From: Kryptolebias marmoratus
Taxonomy: Eukaryota > Chordata > Actinopteri > Cyprinodontiformes > Rivulidae
DNA: 64,000 bases
Direction of reading: 5' to 3'
Assembly: GCF_001649575.2 (NCBI RefSeq)
Contig: NC_051436.1
Span: forward strand, 5,473,238 to 5,537,237
Positions within the stretch are counted from its first letter, which is position 1, and the number at the start of each line of letters is the position of its first letter. A model generated the notes under the pieces. The model was not told the DNA's origin. It saw only the letters and a list, made by a program, of their open reading frames with translations, and did no database searches. Positions 10,901 through 24,049 of the stretch are shown here, one piece after another. Both the position numbers and the translations under genes were made by a program.

Positions 10901-13900
10901 GCCAAACGCTACATCGACCAGAAGTTCGTCCTGCAGGTAAATCCTGTCCCGTTTTCCTCCGAATCCTCCCGGCAGCTCTGACAGTTAAACTCTGAACCTG
11001 GCTCTGCAGATGTCAGACGTTGGTGCTTTTCTTTTAACGTGTAATAAATGAAAAGGCTCAGAGGAGCGAGGAGCTGGGAGATGACGCAGTCCTCGCAGGT
11101 TTTCCCGGCTGTAACGATGTTTTGTGTGTTTCGTAGCTCCTGGAGCTGTTCGACAGCGAGGACCCCAGGGAGCGGGAGTACCTGAAGACCATCCTGCACC
11201 GCGTTTACGGAAAGTTACTGGGCCTCCGAGCCTACATCCGCAAACAGATCAACAACATCTTCCTCAGGTACGGGCTGGCCCGGCGCCGCGTCCTTCTTGT
11301 TGAGCAAACTTTATTCCCTGTAACTCCCAGGAGAAAAGAAGCGGCTCAGTGTCATAAATCTGTCAGAATCCTTCGGTTCAGATGTCGGATGGTGCAGTCG
11401 GGTTAGCGCCGGTTCTTCTGGGCCAGAACCAGAGCAAAACAAGGAGCAGGTGCTCCGGTTTAGGCGGAGGAACCCGACCTGCGAGTGGCCGGGTTTTGGA
11501 CTTTTATTGTGTTTTCAGAAGAATTCAAAAGCGAGATGGACGGTTCTGACACCTCGTTTTTCCTGTAACCGTTCCCTTACCTGCAGTGTTGACACCCGAT
11601 CTAAAGTCCTTCCTGTTCTGAGCTTCTTCGTTTGACTTTTCAGGTTCATTTACGAAACTGAGCACTTCAACGGAGTGGCGGAGCTGCTGGAAATCCTCGG
11701 CAGGTTTGTCTGCAGCAAACACACCTTTTACACCAGACTCTGACAGCAGACTACCAATAAAACTCATTATTTCATTCGGACGGTGGCGACTTCGCCTTCT
11801 ATAGCTTGTCTTGTTCATTAGAGAACTCTCGGAGGTTAAAAACTTTAAGATCAGCCCAATTCCTCTGCAAAGTTTGGAGACCCTGAAGATTTTGAAACAT
11901 GGAGGCAGGTAGCTTGTAAACTTGTTTCCTTTGCTTTAATTTTGAAACATATTTGTTATTTAGACTGAATCTGGAGCTCATCAGGGCGAAGAAGCTTTTT
12001 AAAACACAAAGATAAAGTTAGCTGTAGTTAGCCTTCAGCCTCGAGGTGCTTCCAGGCTCTCGCCGCTGTCAGGAGATGTTTACGCAACAATTATTCGCAA
12101 CGAGACGTTTAAATGGCGACAAATAAAAAGGTAATGAAAAGCTGAATCACTAAACGACGGCCGGAGGCTCCGAGGCCCTGTTCGTTAACACTCAGACAAT
12201 CGAACGGTTCCGATTCGTCCCCTTTGATTTGATTACGGGGGGTAATTAGTGTCTGCTTCAGAGCGCCCCGTCTGCTCGCCGACGCTCGAGTTTTTAGAGA
12301 GGACAAATTGAAAAGTGGTTAAAAAAAAACCAATCTGTCCCCTTGCTGTCGGTCTGCTGGTCCAGAGACAGACGTGGTTTACAGAACTGTGAGATGTGCT
12401 GCACGGTGGTACAGCTGCTCAGAGCCGTCGCCTCGCAGGTTCAACTCTTCCCGGTGGCGTTTACACGTTCTCCCCGCGGGTTTACTCTGCTTTCCTCGAG
12501 GAAGTTTCCTCATGTTAGGCTCATTGGTAACTCTAAAAGTGTCCCGAGGTGAGAGTGGGCGCGTGAGTGGTCGTCTCCTTTGTCTCCACTTGTCCCTGCG
12601 ACCTGTCCAGGGTGTCCCCCGCCTCTCGCTCGGTGACCGCTGGAGATAGAAACCAGAGCAGGTCTGAGGCTTCTCGGTGGACCGGAGCTCTACTGGAGAG
12701 ACGAGACAGTTTTTCTAAAATACGTCTTATATTGTGATGATATCAAAGCTATTTTTTGATCGGGCTGAGCATTTGTAACTGTGGAAACCAAACTATTCAG
12801 TAACGCCCGGTAAGGACGGGGTTACGGGATCCCGGACGAGCCCCCAACTTATATCAGGGTTAACAAAATTAAAAAAAAAAAAAAAAAATCACAAAAGAAA
12901 GTGTGGTCAGTTTTTCCAGTCTTTAGTAAACAAACGTGATCAGGTACGGCCAAAACATGGAGGCACAAAAACACCAGCACCACTCAAGAAAAGATCACTC
13001 AGACGTCACGAGAGTCTTCTAGGAGAGTGGTTCCAAAAGTTGGGGTTGGGACCCCACTGTGGGTCAGGAAACACCAACTGGAGGTCTTTAGATGATCTCC
13101 AGTGATCAGGATCAATTTAAAAACTGTTGCCAGTGTCACACTTTCACACTAACTGTCACAAAGAATAAAAGCAGTAGTTGTAAATGTTTAGGTTGTTATT
13201 CTCTAAGTTTGTGATCTTGAATCAGCAGCAGATGGACTCAGAAGCCTCTGCTTATTTAGTTATTTTGTGCATAAAAAGCTAAGGTTGTTTTGAAGCCACT
13301 GTTCTGGGAAACAGAGGCACAACAGGAACATGCACGTTGAAACTTTCAGTAAACAATCTGGAGTCAAGATGGCCGCCACAGATCAGCAACCTCAGCAGAC
13401 ACAGAAATGGCTGCAACTCAGTCATTTTAACGTACGCTGAGCTGAGATTCGGTGTGGTAGTAGTTCACCTCTGTCGCTCACTCTGAGCGCTGACAGATCG
13501 ACATTCGTGCCTTTAAGGGATATTTTTTTAATTACGAACAAAATCACAGAAACGCACGATCCCCCCTGAGTCCCCGCACAATTAAGATACGCTTTACAAA
13601 CACAGGTACGTGTGAATAAACTCAGCATCTTTACGCGCCTTTTTTAAGTTTCTCCAGAGCGTAAAGACATAAAAGATATTTCCACGTCTAATTCACGACG
13701 GGGAGGGACTTCAGATGTTTGAGCAGGTTACTGTGGAGAGGAAAAAGGAGGAAGATGAGGGAGGCGAGGAGTTGGGGGGGCGAGTGAGTCAGAGGTGCAG
13801 GAAGGAGAGCCGGGGAGGAGAGAGAGAGGTTCGTATTCATGTTGTTGGTAACAGAGGTATTTATAGCTCCTCCCACACATGAAGAGGAGAGAGAGAGAGG

Positions 13901-16900
13901 AAGAGGAGGAAGAGGGGGAGAAAAGGATGAGAGAGACAACAGCAGGAGGGAGACGAAGATGGTGTCAGAAATGGAGGCAGACAAACAGGAATCGAGAGGA
14001 ACACAGATGAACACATGAACGTTCACTTAATTCACTCAGTGAAATAAACGCTACGTTTTCAGGATGATGAGTTCAAACACGGTCCGACAGAGCTGTCAGC
14101 TGCGAGGCTCTGAAACGACGACACGCCTTTTTCTTTAAAGAAAAAAAAAACAAAACAAGGATTTAATCGTTTGTTCCACGGTCCGGGACGGTAAACGCAG
14201 CTATTTATAGATGAACCTGCTCCTCGCAGACTTCCTCGCCGGACCGTTTTAAGTTCTCGTGCGAGGAGGCGTCAGGGAAGGAGACGCGTGAGGCAGATAA
14301 ACGCTTTCGTCGCGTCCGAAACTTGAAAAGAATTCCTCGGAATGCGCGAGGATACGGACCCAGTCTGCGAGAGACGTCATCGACCTCTGACCCCGAGAGC
14401 CAGCGTTCCTGGAGACGTTTTTATTTTTAACGGCGTTCTGTCCCTGTGACTCCGACAGCTTCAGGGTTTTACTGTTTCTCTTCACGGGTTAGGACCAAAC
14501 CAGACTCAAACTTAAAGATGTGTTCAAATATTCAGGGTAAATCAGAACCCTTTCAGACACTCCTGTAACAGTTTTTATTCTTGTTTATTTTATTTTATAT
14601 TATTTAAGGATAGAGTTAAACTACATCCTGTTTATTTATTTAAAAACAAACAAAAAAAAGCCATTGGCGTTATTTTTATATGACATGTTTGTTCGAGCAC
14701 GTTTGTCACTGCGCTAAGCGGTCATTTACCGTGACAGCGGCGGGGGTCAGTGAACGCACCGCGGGGAGGTAACGGCTCCTCGTCTCCTCTCTTCCAGCAT
14801 CATAAACGGCTTCGCTCTGCCCCTGAAGGCCGAACACAAGCAGTTCCTGGTGCGAGTCCTCATCCCGCTCCACACGGCGAAGTCCCTGTCCATCTTCCAT
14901 GCACAGGTCGGTGAAAAAAAATTAAAAAATAAAATAAAATCCACTCTTTAGACATTTATGAAGCTGTGTTCACCTGCAAGGCTTTTTTTATTTAAAAGGG
15001 ATAAATCTCTTTTTGGGTAAATCTACATAAAAAAAGGAAAATATTTGATGTGTTTACATGTTCATGTCCTTATTGACTGCTGCTATGAAGGGCTTTTTGT
15101 CTGTTAGCAAAATATCTCATGAACAAATGAATGGATTTTAATAAAACTTTAAGACAGAAATCATTGGACGCACACCTACAGCTCGCTAACTTTTCAAGTC
15201 AGTCCGATTCAAGATGGCCGCCAACTGGGTGGATTTTGTAGCTGTTGAGCTTTGGGTTGATGTGGTAGTAGGTGAGAGTAATCCCCAGCACAAACTCTGA
15301 GCGCCAGCAGATTGCACAAAGTCTTTGTTGAAAACTTTGGCATGGAAGGTGAATTGTTGGTTTAGTTTCTTTAGTTTCTAGGGATGTTTAAGACTTTTTA
15401 AAAAAATATCTAAAGATCTTATTTCAGTGAATAAAAAGCAAAAATCTGTTTTGATGAGGATGAAACTCCAAAATAAGGAAGTCAGCTTAAAATTTGACTG
15501 AATAAATAAATAAAAATTAGTAGTAGAGATTTCTGCAGTGTGTCATGTTTACCACCAGGAGGCAGACTTGAGTCACAGATGCTTTCATTTCAGTGTCTTT
15601 CTTTGGTGTGTGTGTGTGTGTTCATCATAATATTTGATGACACAGACGGCCGTCTGTCTTGTTCGGAGTGTTTTTATTTGCTCGTGCAGAGGGAACAGTT
15701 TGTTCCTCACCGACCCGCCCGGCGTTTTTTAATTTTTTTGGTCGATTCTGTGTCCGCACCCGCCTCGCTCACGCCGGTTCGCACGCATCCAGTTGTTTCA
15801 TGCGCTCAAACACACACACAGCTCGGCTCGACGGGGTCACCGGAGAAGACGGGCGCGGGACCGACCCACTTCTGAGCGTAAAATACCAAAACATGATGTT
15901 TTAAATCTTCTAAAAGCGTTCCCGATTGTTTAAACTGTTAATAAATCGCGAGACTAGCTCCTTTAGGAGGTTCGACTCCAGAACCCGATCGGAGTGAGGC
16001 TCCTCGTCGTGGTGAATAAATGAGTGAAATCCTCTCTTTAGCAGCTTTAACAGCCTTTTTGTCCCTGATCCTTCGTCAAACATTGGCCTCCAGCACCAAC
16101 AAAGCCCAACCTGACAACAGACTCCTCCATATTTACCCCGAGCCATTCCTCTAAAGCCTCCTTAATACTTCTAATAGTTTGACCTCTCAACGCCTTTATT
16201 TTGTTTTTCCCCCGTTCGTCTTCATATTAAACCTTTAAACTATCTTGTATCTTACCCTCCTCTTCTTCCTAAACTACTCCTGGAACAAACGAAGGGCGAC
16301 AGAAAGTTGCAGGAGCATTAAGTTTATGACGACGTTTTAACGAACCGAACGGAAACGGAAGCTTTAGGGCGCCAAACGTCCTGATCGGGAGGCCCGTGAC
16401 ATCACTCCTTCCGAGGTAAACACCGCCGTCGCCACGGTGCCCCACTCGCCACGGCAACCAGCCTGGGTGCCGCAAAACACACCCGTGGCCACACACACAC
16501 ACACGCACACACTCCGGATAATAAGAAATGACTGCAGCTAAGATGAGAGGAGACCGGAGCCAACGTCGCCATAATCACTTAGGCAGAATCGGAAAACGTG
16601 TCTTTCCGATCTTTAGCGGCGTGTAATCCTGAGGGATGCAAGCTCTCTGACAGCCTGAAGGCGTGTAGGTAATTGTGTGTGTGTGTGTGTAACTCTGTCT
16701 TTACTTTACTTTGTTTCAGTCAGCTGAGAAATAAAAACCATGACAAAATATATGTTTATGTAGACAAACACGACGAAGAGTTTGTTCGTCTGTTTCTGCT
16801 TCTCTGCCACTCTTACGTGTTTCAGATCATCAAATAAATGTTATTGTCACATAATAATGATAATAAATAGTAATAATAATGATAAACGGAAAAAAAAACC

Positions 16901-19900
16901 CATTATAAACCGACCTATGTGAACAGGTAACCTGACAAGGCTGTGCCACTGTTGCCGGCAGCGACGGCAGTTTTTATTTTATTTCTATTTAAAGGTAATC
17001 ACCACCTCTCGTGTTGTTTGTCCCTGTTTTTAACCGCACTGTTCTCCGTTTTTACAGCTGGCCTACTGTGTGGTGCAGTTCATGGAGAAAGACGCTACAG
17101 TGACCGAATACGTAAGAACAACAGAACAACCGAGCTGCACTCGTTACAGAACACCCAACAACAACAGGATCAGGAGTTTACTGACGTCTGCGCCTCTTGA
17201 TGCTCACCTGACAAACTGTCTGAGACGTCACTTATATTAACGAGCCAAATCTGCAGACGTTAGCTCCGCTGGGCGTCAAAAAGGGACGAGAACCCAGTTC
17301 AAGCCCGTCGCTGCAGCCGAGCCGCTCGAGCCAACACAAACGCGGCGGCGGCGGCTCTGGCAGATGTCGAGCTGACATTCGGTGCGGTTAGTAGCTGGGA
17401 GTCGTCGCCGTCGCGCACCCCGAGCGCTAACAGGTCCTTGTCTGAAACTTCCTTTGCTAACCACTCGGGTCAGCCGTTTCTGTCCGTCGGCGGAACAGTT
17501 CTTGAGCCGCTGGACTTGAACTGAACTCTGAATCAATCCACCACGGCTAGCTGACCTCAGCCGACACAAAAATGGCTGCAAGAGCTAAAGAGTCGTCGCC
17601 ATTGCGTACTCCCAGCGCTAACGTATTGTGGGCAAGGGACGCCGTTTAGTTTTGACTTGTATTATTTTCTGTACTTGTACCCCTAGATGTCCTCTATAGT
17701 CCTTGTTCCCGGCTTCTTTTACGCCACCTGTATTAGGTTAGTAATCAGCACACCTGTCATCGCTCGTTAATCACCCTCCCCTGTGCGTTTAACCGCCTCG
17801 CCTGTTGCAGTCCGCCGGTTTCGCTTTAGCCGTAGTTTTAGTCGCCCAGCAAACGTCTGGAGACCTAAAATGGATCTTCTCTGCCTGTAGTTCGGCATTG
17901 GTCCCATTTGGAAAATGATTTCCACATTATAGACGTGTTCGGTCCGTTTGAAGGTAAATCAGCTTGAGTGTTTTGATCTGGTGTCCGGTCCTGGTCCTGG
18001 TCCTGGAGGACCTCCATCCTGCAGCGTTTAGATGTTTCTCTGTTTTTTAGAGATTAACAGGCTTCCTAACGACCTGCTGAGGAGCAGAGAAACATCTAAA
18101 CCCTGCAGGATGGAGGTCCTCCAGGACCAGGGTTGGACACGGCTGAGTTAGGCCACAAAGGCGGAGATCACTTTCTCTGTCTTGTTGTTTTGAATTCAGT
18201 AAAATAAGACTGTATAACTGTGACGTACGGCAGAGGAATACCAGCCGGAGTTCCTTTCGTGCTGACTCGATTTGATGTTTTCTCTCTGCAGATTATCAGA
18301 GGGCTGCTCAAGTACTGGCCCAAAACCTGCACCCAGAAAGAGGTGAAGTAAAAAAAAAAGCAGCTTTTATTCCTCCTCCTGCTTGTTTTCCGTGTCATAA
18401 AAACTCATGTTCCCGGGCCCCGTTCAGGTGATGTTCCTGGGGGAGATCGAGGAGATTTTGGACGTGATAGAACCGTCGCAGTTCATCAGGATCCAGGAGC
18501 CTCTCTTCAAACAGATCGCGGCCTGCATCTCCAGCCCTCACTTCCAGGTGGGGGAATAACACTCCCTCACACCCACTTTCAAACCATTTCCAAACGACGT
18601 AGGATTAGATTACACGGGATTACAGGGGTCTGATCGCAGAGGCCAGATGAAACCACTTGGTTTGTGTTTCAGGTGGCGGAACGAGCGCTCTACTTCTGGA
18701 ACAACGAGTACATCCTCAGCCTGATCGAGGAGAACTGTCAGGTCATCCTGCCACTGGTGTTCGCCACCCTCTACAGAGTCTCCAAGGAGCACTGGAACCA
18801 GTTAGTGCCACACAGGAACACCGCTTCACTTACTGCTTTCCACTTAAATAAATATTTCTCACTTTGAGCAAGTCTTCAGTCTAATCTGAGGGTTAAAGGT
18901 CATTTAGCTGTTTCTATCGGCTGATGTAGGAGGTATTAGGAGCTGTCAGTGTAAGTTTCTGTATTTTAAACAGGGCTAAAAAATAAAAAAAGGTGTTTTA
19001 AGTTGGGAAAATGGCTCCTTCAGGGTTGTTGTAATCTGCCAAAGAGTTCAGCTCTGATTGGAAATCTTCCCAATTGGTCCAAATAAACCAACAGAAATAT
19101 AAATACAGTTTGTTATAGTTGTAGTCAGTTTAATTTTCAAATGACAAAACTAATTTGTGAACACATATGGGCTTTGCAGTTTGGTATTAAATGATCTCAC
19201 GGGTCTTATAACCCGGCCGGTTCAGTCAGGACTTCATCCTTTTGACCTCTCAGACGTTTTCTTTGTGTAATGTCTCCAAAGACGCGAGTAAACATACCTC
19301 AACGTGATGCTGTGAAGTTAAAAAGCGTAAACCTTTTAAGATTTAAGGTCTTACTCTGACTCGTGTCATCGCTGTGTTTCCTGCAGGACCATCGTGTCTC
19401 TGATCTACAACGTGCTGAAGACCTTCATGGAGATGAACAGCAAGCTGTTCGATGACCTCACCGCCTCCTACAAAGTGGAGAAGCAGAAGTGAGTGTGACT
19501 CGCCGACGTTCGGACCACTGGACCCCCCCCCCAAGGCCTGTTTGAGGTCGTCTTTGTGCCACTTTTTACGTGAACGTTTTTATTTCTCGATCCGCGCGGC
19601 ACTTCCAGGTACCCATCAGACTCGGGTCAGTTAGGGGCAGAAATATTAACATGTTGGTGAACCGTTTTCTCTTTCTTTAGACAGGCCGGGGTTTTGGTAA
19701 GAAACCATGTTATCTGTGCGAGGTATTAAAGTGCTGCTAGCAACCACAAGGTGGCGGTATTTTGGATCATATAGATTACATTCACTGCGACGCCCTACCC
19801 CTGACCAAAAGAAGCCAGTTTGAACCAGTGGTCTCCAACCCTGGTCCTGGAGGGCCACCATCCTGCAGGTTTTACTTGTTCCTCTGCTCCAACACACCTG

Positions 19901-20902
19901 ATTTGAATCAATGGGTGATTAACAGGCTTCTGCAGAACATGAAGAGGTGATTTAACCTCTGAATCAGGTGTGTTGGAGCAGAGAAACAAGGAAAACATGC
20001 AGGATGGTGGCCCTCTAGGACCAGGATTGGAGACCACTGGTTTAAACAATAACACGACCCAGGCAGTAACCCTAAACTCCAAAATGGCCGCTCACATTAA
20101 AATGAACAAGTCGAAGATAATTTAAGGTGGTATTTCCTCCGGGCTGCGACTGTTAAAGGCTAGCTGGTGTCTCCTACTTTGACGTCCTCCGCCTGCAAAG
20201 CTATTCTTGGCCGTGCACATTATTCTGTCGGCTGCCTCGGCCCGCTTGGCGCCCGCCCCCCAAATTTATGATCAAATCCACTGAAGTGCAGACGAGAAGA
20301 TTTATTGGTAAGTAGTTCTTATTTGGACATTCGGCGCTGTCGACTCGTGGAGAGCTCCAGCTCAGGTGTCAAAATACAGAACTAACGCTCTAAGTTAGAG
20401 ACGACTGCGAGCTTCTGTGACTCAGGCGGGAAAACTGAGAACCTCCACAAACGTTTCTTCGCGAAAGCCGTTCACCAACCAGTCGCAGTCCGTGGAGATA
20501 CCGGCTTCAGACGATCTGCGATGTAAAAAAACAGGTTGTTTGAATAGCAGCGGCAGTTTGTTGGCCACGAGGGTGAGGCGGATGTAATATAAAAAAAAAG
20601 CTGAATTTTCTGATTTTCAGCTCCCGCTTTTTTCACGCCTCCTCACTGTCTTTCCTCCCGTGTCTTTCCACGGCCCGCTCAGGGAGATGAAGCGGGAACG
20701 GGAGCGCGTGGAGCTCTGGCGGGGCCTGGAGGAGTACCAGGACCGCCGGATGCAGATGCTGACGGAGGCCGCCAGGAACCAGCGCAACCTCCAGGAGAGG
20801 GGCGAGAGAGGGGACCCCCTGAGCCCCTCGTCTCCGCAGGCGGCTCAGTCCGACCAGCCTGAGCCCAAACCCAGCGGGGCCTCCGGGGAGAGCGCCACCT
20901 AG
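7910..20902 (+). CDS. ppp2r5b: PP2A regulatory subunit B56 beta (5' partial)
   Basis: This encodes a B56-family regulatory subunit that directs the PP2A heterotrimer to substrates. Twelve exons are supported by AG/GT borders and continuous phase: 7910-8106, 10054-10155, 10844-10936, 11137-11267, 11644-11703, 14798-14906, 17058-17111, 18292-18342, 18428-18547, 18673-18800, 19387-19488 and 20683-20902. Together they give 1367 nt, about 455 codons, ending at TAG. The protein starts within the B56 core at PVAELHDLF and runs through [93 protein letters not shown] and [20 protein letters not shown], the alpha-helical HEAT-like fold of the family. The C-terminal tail is short and Pro/Ser-rich ([15 protein letters not shown]), as in the beta isoform. 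The first coding exon, about 80 residues in relatives and not conserved between isoforms, is missing. Beta is chosen over other B56 isoforms because gpha2 and majin lie nearby, as on human 11q13. Confidence 0.95.
8107..10053. other. ppp2r5b intron after the first identified exon
   Basis: A non-coding intron of about 1.9 kb, with donor GTGAGA at 8107 and acceptor TTCCTCAG before 10054. The acceptor is preceded by a (CTC)n-rich polypyrimidine tract. It contains a reverse-orientation fragment of the 'CAAGATGG' dispersed repeat around 8745-8885 and poly-A/T tracts. Confidence 0.7.
10144..10415 (+). repeat. Minisatellite made of repeated 5' splice-site units
   Basis: A tandem array of about 12 units of 16-35 bp with core CCTGCAGGTAAACAAACAAA starts inside the 3' end of the exon ending at 10155. 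The first unit contains the real exon end (CACCTGCAG) and donor (GTAAAC). Eleven of the twelve units keep GGTAAAC; one has AGATAAAC. The exon end and its splice donor have therefore been amplified into the intron. Confidence 0.85.
11704..14797. other. ppp2r5b intron with SINE-like and CAAGATGG repeats
   Basis: A 3.1-kb intron, with donor AG|GTTTGT and acceptor CTTCCAG. It contains a SINE-like repeat at about 12390-12660, a CAAGATGGCCGCC dispersed-repeat fragment at about 13360-13520 and a purine-rich stretch at 13735-13930. No exon is seen. Confidence 0.7.
12390..12660 (+). repeat. SINE-like dispersed repeat
   Basis: This shows a recognisable fish dispersed repeat: GCACGGTGGTACAGCTGCTC, then GTCGCCTCGCAGGTTC, ACGTTCTCCCCGCGGG, GGCTCATTGGTAACTCTAAA, CGACCTGTCCAGGGTGTCCC and CGCTGGAGATAG. 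A second copy lies in the aldo-keto reductase intron at 49098-49360, and reverse-strand 3' fragments lie at 58360-58505 and 59275-59352. Assignment to a named family was not possible. Confidence 0.65.
14907..17057. other. ppp2r5b intron with a CAAGATGG repeat copy
   Basis: A 2.1-kb intron between the HAQ and LAYCVVQF exons. It holds a full-length-looking copy of the CAAGATGG dispersed repeat at about 15095-15330, short GT/CA runs and an A/T-rich tail before the acceptor TTTACAG. Confidence 0.7.
15095..15330 (+). repeat. CAAGATGG dispersed repeat copy
   Basis: The order of landmarks is CTGTTAGCAAAATATCTCAT, GAACAAATGAATGGATTTTA, CACACCTACAGCTC, TTCAAGATGGCCGCC, then GGTGTAG-type text (here GATGTGGTAGTAGGTGAGAG), then CTCTGAGCGCCAGCAGATTG. 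The same order recurs in more than ten places in the window, on both strands, so it is a high-copy family. I could not see clean terminal repeats or name it. Confidence 0.7.
17220..17640 (+). repeat. Two diverged CAAGATGG repeat fragments
   Basis: Within the intron between 17112 and 18291, GGTGCGGTTAGTAGCTGGGA with CCGAGCGCTAACAGG and, about 170 bp later, AAAATGGCTGCAAGAGC with CCCAGCGCTAACG match the 3' half of the dispersed family. Extra CpG-rich divergence makes the copies old. Confidence 0.5.
17978..18135. mobile_element. Short palindromic MITE-like element
   Basis: The arms GGTCCTGGAGGACCTCCATC / GATGGAGGTCCTCCAGGACC and TTTAGATGTTTCTCTG / CAGAGAAACATCTAAA are reverse complements around a centre containing AACAGGCTTCC. 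It resembles the palindromic hAT MITE elsewhere in the window but is a separate subfamily. No matching target duplication was found. Confidence 0.6.
18801..19386. other. ppp2r5b intron, nothing recognised
   Basis: A 586-bp intron, with donor CA|GTTAGT and acceptor CTGCAG. Apart from A/T-rich stretches I see no repeat or conserved element. Confidence 0.6.
19826..20039. mobile_element. Palindromic hAT-type MITE, copy 2
   Basis: The ends are CAGTGGTCTCCAACCCTGG and CCAGGATTGGAGACCACTG, an almost perfect inverted repeat. It is flanked by GTTTGAAC (19818-19825) and GTTTAAAC (20040-20047), an 8-bp target duplication with one mismatch. The 8-bp length is the hAT superfamily signature. It lies in the last ppp2r5b intron and encodes nothing. 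Confidence 0.85.
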
Positions 20903-22249
20903 GTCCCGCCTCCCCCCCGCCACACACACACAGAGGATAACACAGGGGATAGGGTGGTGGGGACTTGAGGTTGATGGTGTTGGGAGACAGAAAAAGGTAT
21001 AAAATCATTTCTTTTTCATCTTGTGTCATCGAGGTGGCAGCTTCTTGTAACAAAGGTGCGATCTCTGTGACGCAACACGGTACCTTCTTTCTGGCGGCGT
21101 TGTGTGAAACTGGTTCACTTTTAGCTGTACACGCGTCACGTCGCAGATCGTAGGATCTGAGGGCGCAAACTGTCGTCTTACTTATTAGCTGGATTATTAA
21201 ACTGCAGGCCAGAACTTATAATCAGTGGTTTGGTTTTAAATCGGCTGTAAAAATACGAGATTAAAATGTCTCCTCGTTCGACCGGCGGCGCCCCTTCCCC
21301 CCCCCCCGCGTCTTACCCCTTTTGGCCAGAGGTGCTCGTTCCGCGTGCAAAAACAGCACGGTACGCCAAACAAACAGGAGAAGCAATTTCACACAAACGT
21401 CCCGGGGCGAGGCACACGACGTGTAAATATCCGAGCTACGGCGAGCGCACTGCTGGTTGGACAAACCTCAGACGTTCCAAACAAACACACACACCTTTAC
21501 CGAGACACAAACATTCGGCTGTGGCGCCAACTCCTCTCCCAATCTGCTGGGTTCCACCAAAAACACGACCTAAAGTCCCTAAAACTGCAGCCGCCGCCGA
21601 TGATGACGATGATGATAATATAAAGTACAATAATGTTCCTTCTTCTTACTTGTTACTCTACTACTCTACTCTACTCTAAGTACTACTGATGTTTTTATAT
21701 ATATACATATGTCTGGATATTTCTGTAGTGTATTATGGGAGAAACACTAGTGTAGCAGAAACCATAAAAGGGGAAGGCCGACTTGAAATCCACAGAATAG
21801 TTTGAGGCCAAAATGTGAGTGCTGAAATTCAGCAGAATTCCCCTTTAACACACCACGAGAAGGGGAGAAACGGACTGGGCCGATCGCGGTTCTTCTTTTA
21901 TTTTGAAAAGTTTGACGTCCGTGGCGGGGCAGGTTCATTTATTCATTGATTGATTTGTTAGGTTGTTTCGGCTGAACTCTCGGAGTTAAACGCCACAGAT
22001 GCTTCTTTTTTATTTAACGCCAGGGTTTTGCTCCGAACTCGGTTGCGTTTGGTTTTATTCCGCCAAAATGGATTCTGGCGTCACCGTTCCCGACGTTTTT
22101 AAGATCCTGGATTGTTCACTCATCCATGTTTTGCACGGAGCCAGAATGATTCATGAATAAACTCTGTTTCCTCCATTTAACTTTAAAGCTGTGCTGCAGA
22201 CGGCCACCAGGGGGCGCCGGTCCTTTGTGGCTTCAGCTTCCAGATTCCG

Positions 22250-22490
22250 GTCATGTCTCTAGTTGTAATATTTGTGACCCCTGCTGGCAAAATGAGGGAC
22301 TTATTTATGAATTCAGTCCCTTATTTAAAAAAAGAGACTCCCCCGAGCTTCACATTAACACCAACGTTACATGAAGGGATTTCCCGGCGCTACAGCAGCC
22401 GACGGAGAAAAATGGTCGACTTCAAAGGAAATTTAAAGGATTATTCCTGAAAACTTTCATTTAAAGGCAGATTAGGGAGATTTTTTACCG
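22250..22490 (+). repeat. Dispersed repeat shared with 28370-28650
   Basis: GAAGGGATTTCCCGGCGCTA...GCAGCC..GGAGAAAAATG, then a GATTATTCCTGAA...AACTTT segment, then ATTTAAAGGCAGAT, recur at 28520-28640 in the same order with substitutions. The two copies lie on either side of the first gphb5 coding exon. The family is unknown. Confidence 0.6.
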
Positions 22491-23375
22491 GGATTGTTCG
22501 ATGGCGTTTTTGTGTTTAAATCTCGACCTCAACTCTGGCAAAAAATCAATAATTTCACGTTTTTTTTGGACTCCAGCCCGAGCGCACTCGGACTAATTTT
22601 GCAGCTCGGGTCACACAGACGTCGTATATTACCAAAGTATAACAGAAACTGGCTCCTGTGCTGTGAAAGACTAAAGATTACCAGCTCCAAAAGTCACCAT
22701 TAATTGTACTTTCGCGGCACACAGCGGACAGTTTCGGCGTTGGGAAATTTGTCAAATTGAGCTCAGGTTAAACTCAGAAACCCGATCCGTAGGTCTTCCC
22801 TTCATGCTTACAAAAAAAGAAAAAAAAGAAACTTAAACTGGAGCGGGCCTTTAAACTCCCTGACGTTACAGCCGGGCGGACGAAGGACGCCACGAGCTCC
22901 TCAGACTAAAAGAAAAACCCCCGCGGTCCAGTTCTGACCCGGTAAGCGTCTGTCTGTCTGTTCGGCCGACCTGAAGCTGCTAGATGGTGAAGATGATGAT
23001 CTCATCCTGTTAACTCCCATCTGACCACGGAGACGGGGTGACTGGAGATAAGGCGGGAGGGGGGGGGGACAGAAAACATTATTTTAGCAATATTTTCATT
23101 CTTTCAGGATAATCTGTGTGTTTTTTAGGGAGCCGGACAGGAAGCGGGGAGCGCGCTCGTTTCCCCCCTCCTGCGGCGTCCGTCATGTTCACGATGTCTT
23201 AAGGTACCTTCTCTGTAAATTGATTTGACGAGAAACGATTTTGGTTTGTAATTATGTTGTTTACTTCATCGGTTTTTGTACGACCTCGTTCATTTTGTGG
23301 AAGACCGACGACGATGATGATGCTATTTATTTTCTATTCGATCAGGAAATGTAACCAGGTTGTGTGTGCCGAGAG

Positions 23376-23400
23376 TGTGTGTGTGTGTGTGTGTGTGTGT
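23376..23400. repeat. (GT)n microsatellite
   Basis: About 12 GT units. Confidence 0.85.
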
Positions 23401-24049
23401 CTGCGAGTGGGAATGACAGAGAGACGAGAGGAAACGGTTATCTCTCTGCTTCTTTTTCTCTTCTCCCTTTCGAGGGACAGGGTTTGAATTCGAATGTAAT
23501 GTAAAATGTAACTGATTGTTTGGATTTTTTTTTTTTATGCTAAAAACGCAGAGCTACCTGTCAGCTGCTTTGTAACCAACATCCAGAAACCCTCAAGTTT
23601 TTCTAGACTCTCACTTCAGATCCTGCCTGAATCGACAAAGTTTCAAAATCGCGGTTCTTCTGAGCCGTAAGAGCCGAAGGTTCGACCTTCGCCTGGTGCC
23701 GAGTCGTAGAAACGTGCAGATTACTCTAAAGATCCTAAAGGGATAGTTTGAATTTTCCGAAGCTGGTGTCGGCGGACCAAATGTCCCGCTACGTGTCGGA
23801 TACCAACTGGTCCTCCGCCTGCTGAGGAGCACGTCGTCTCGGTCCAACTCCTCGATCAGAACCTTACGGATCAAAAAAAGCCTCGTCTTCCCAGGACACC
23901 AGACCTCGGCCTTCGCCCGACCATCACCGGCCGCCTTCAGCTTCTCCGCTCGTCCACAGTTTGGCCATGGTCAGAGTTAAATTTTTCCCTCCAAACACAA
24001 GTCATTTAAAGCGCTTGTGTTCGTAATCACTAAATCCGGGGTCGTTGTT

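Noticed and set aside
21597..21620. GAT/GAC run as a possible acidic-tail exon
   Set aside because: It is a short trinucleotide repeat in the ppp2r5b 3' region without splice support.
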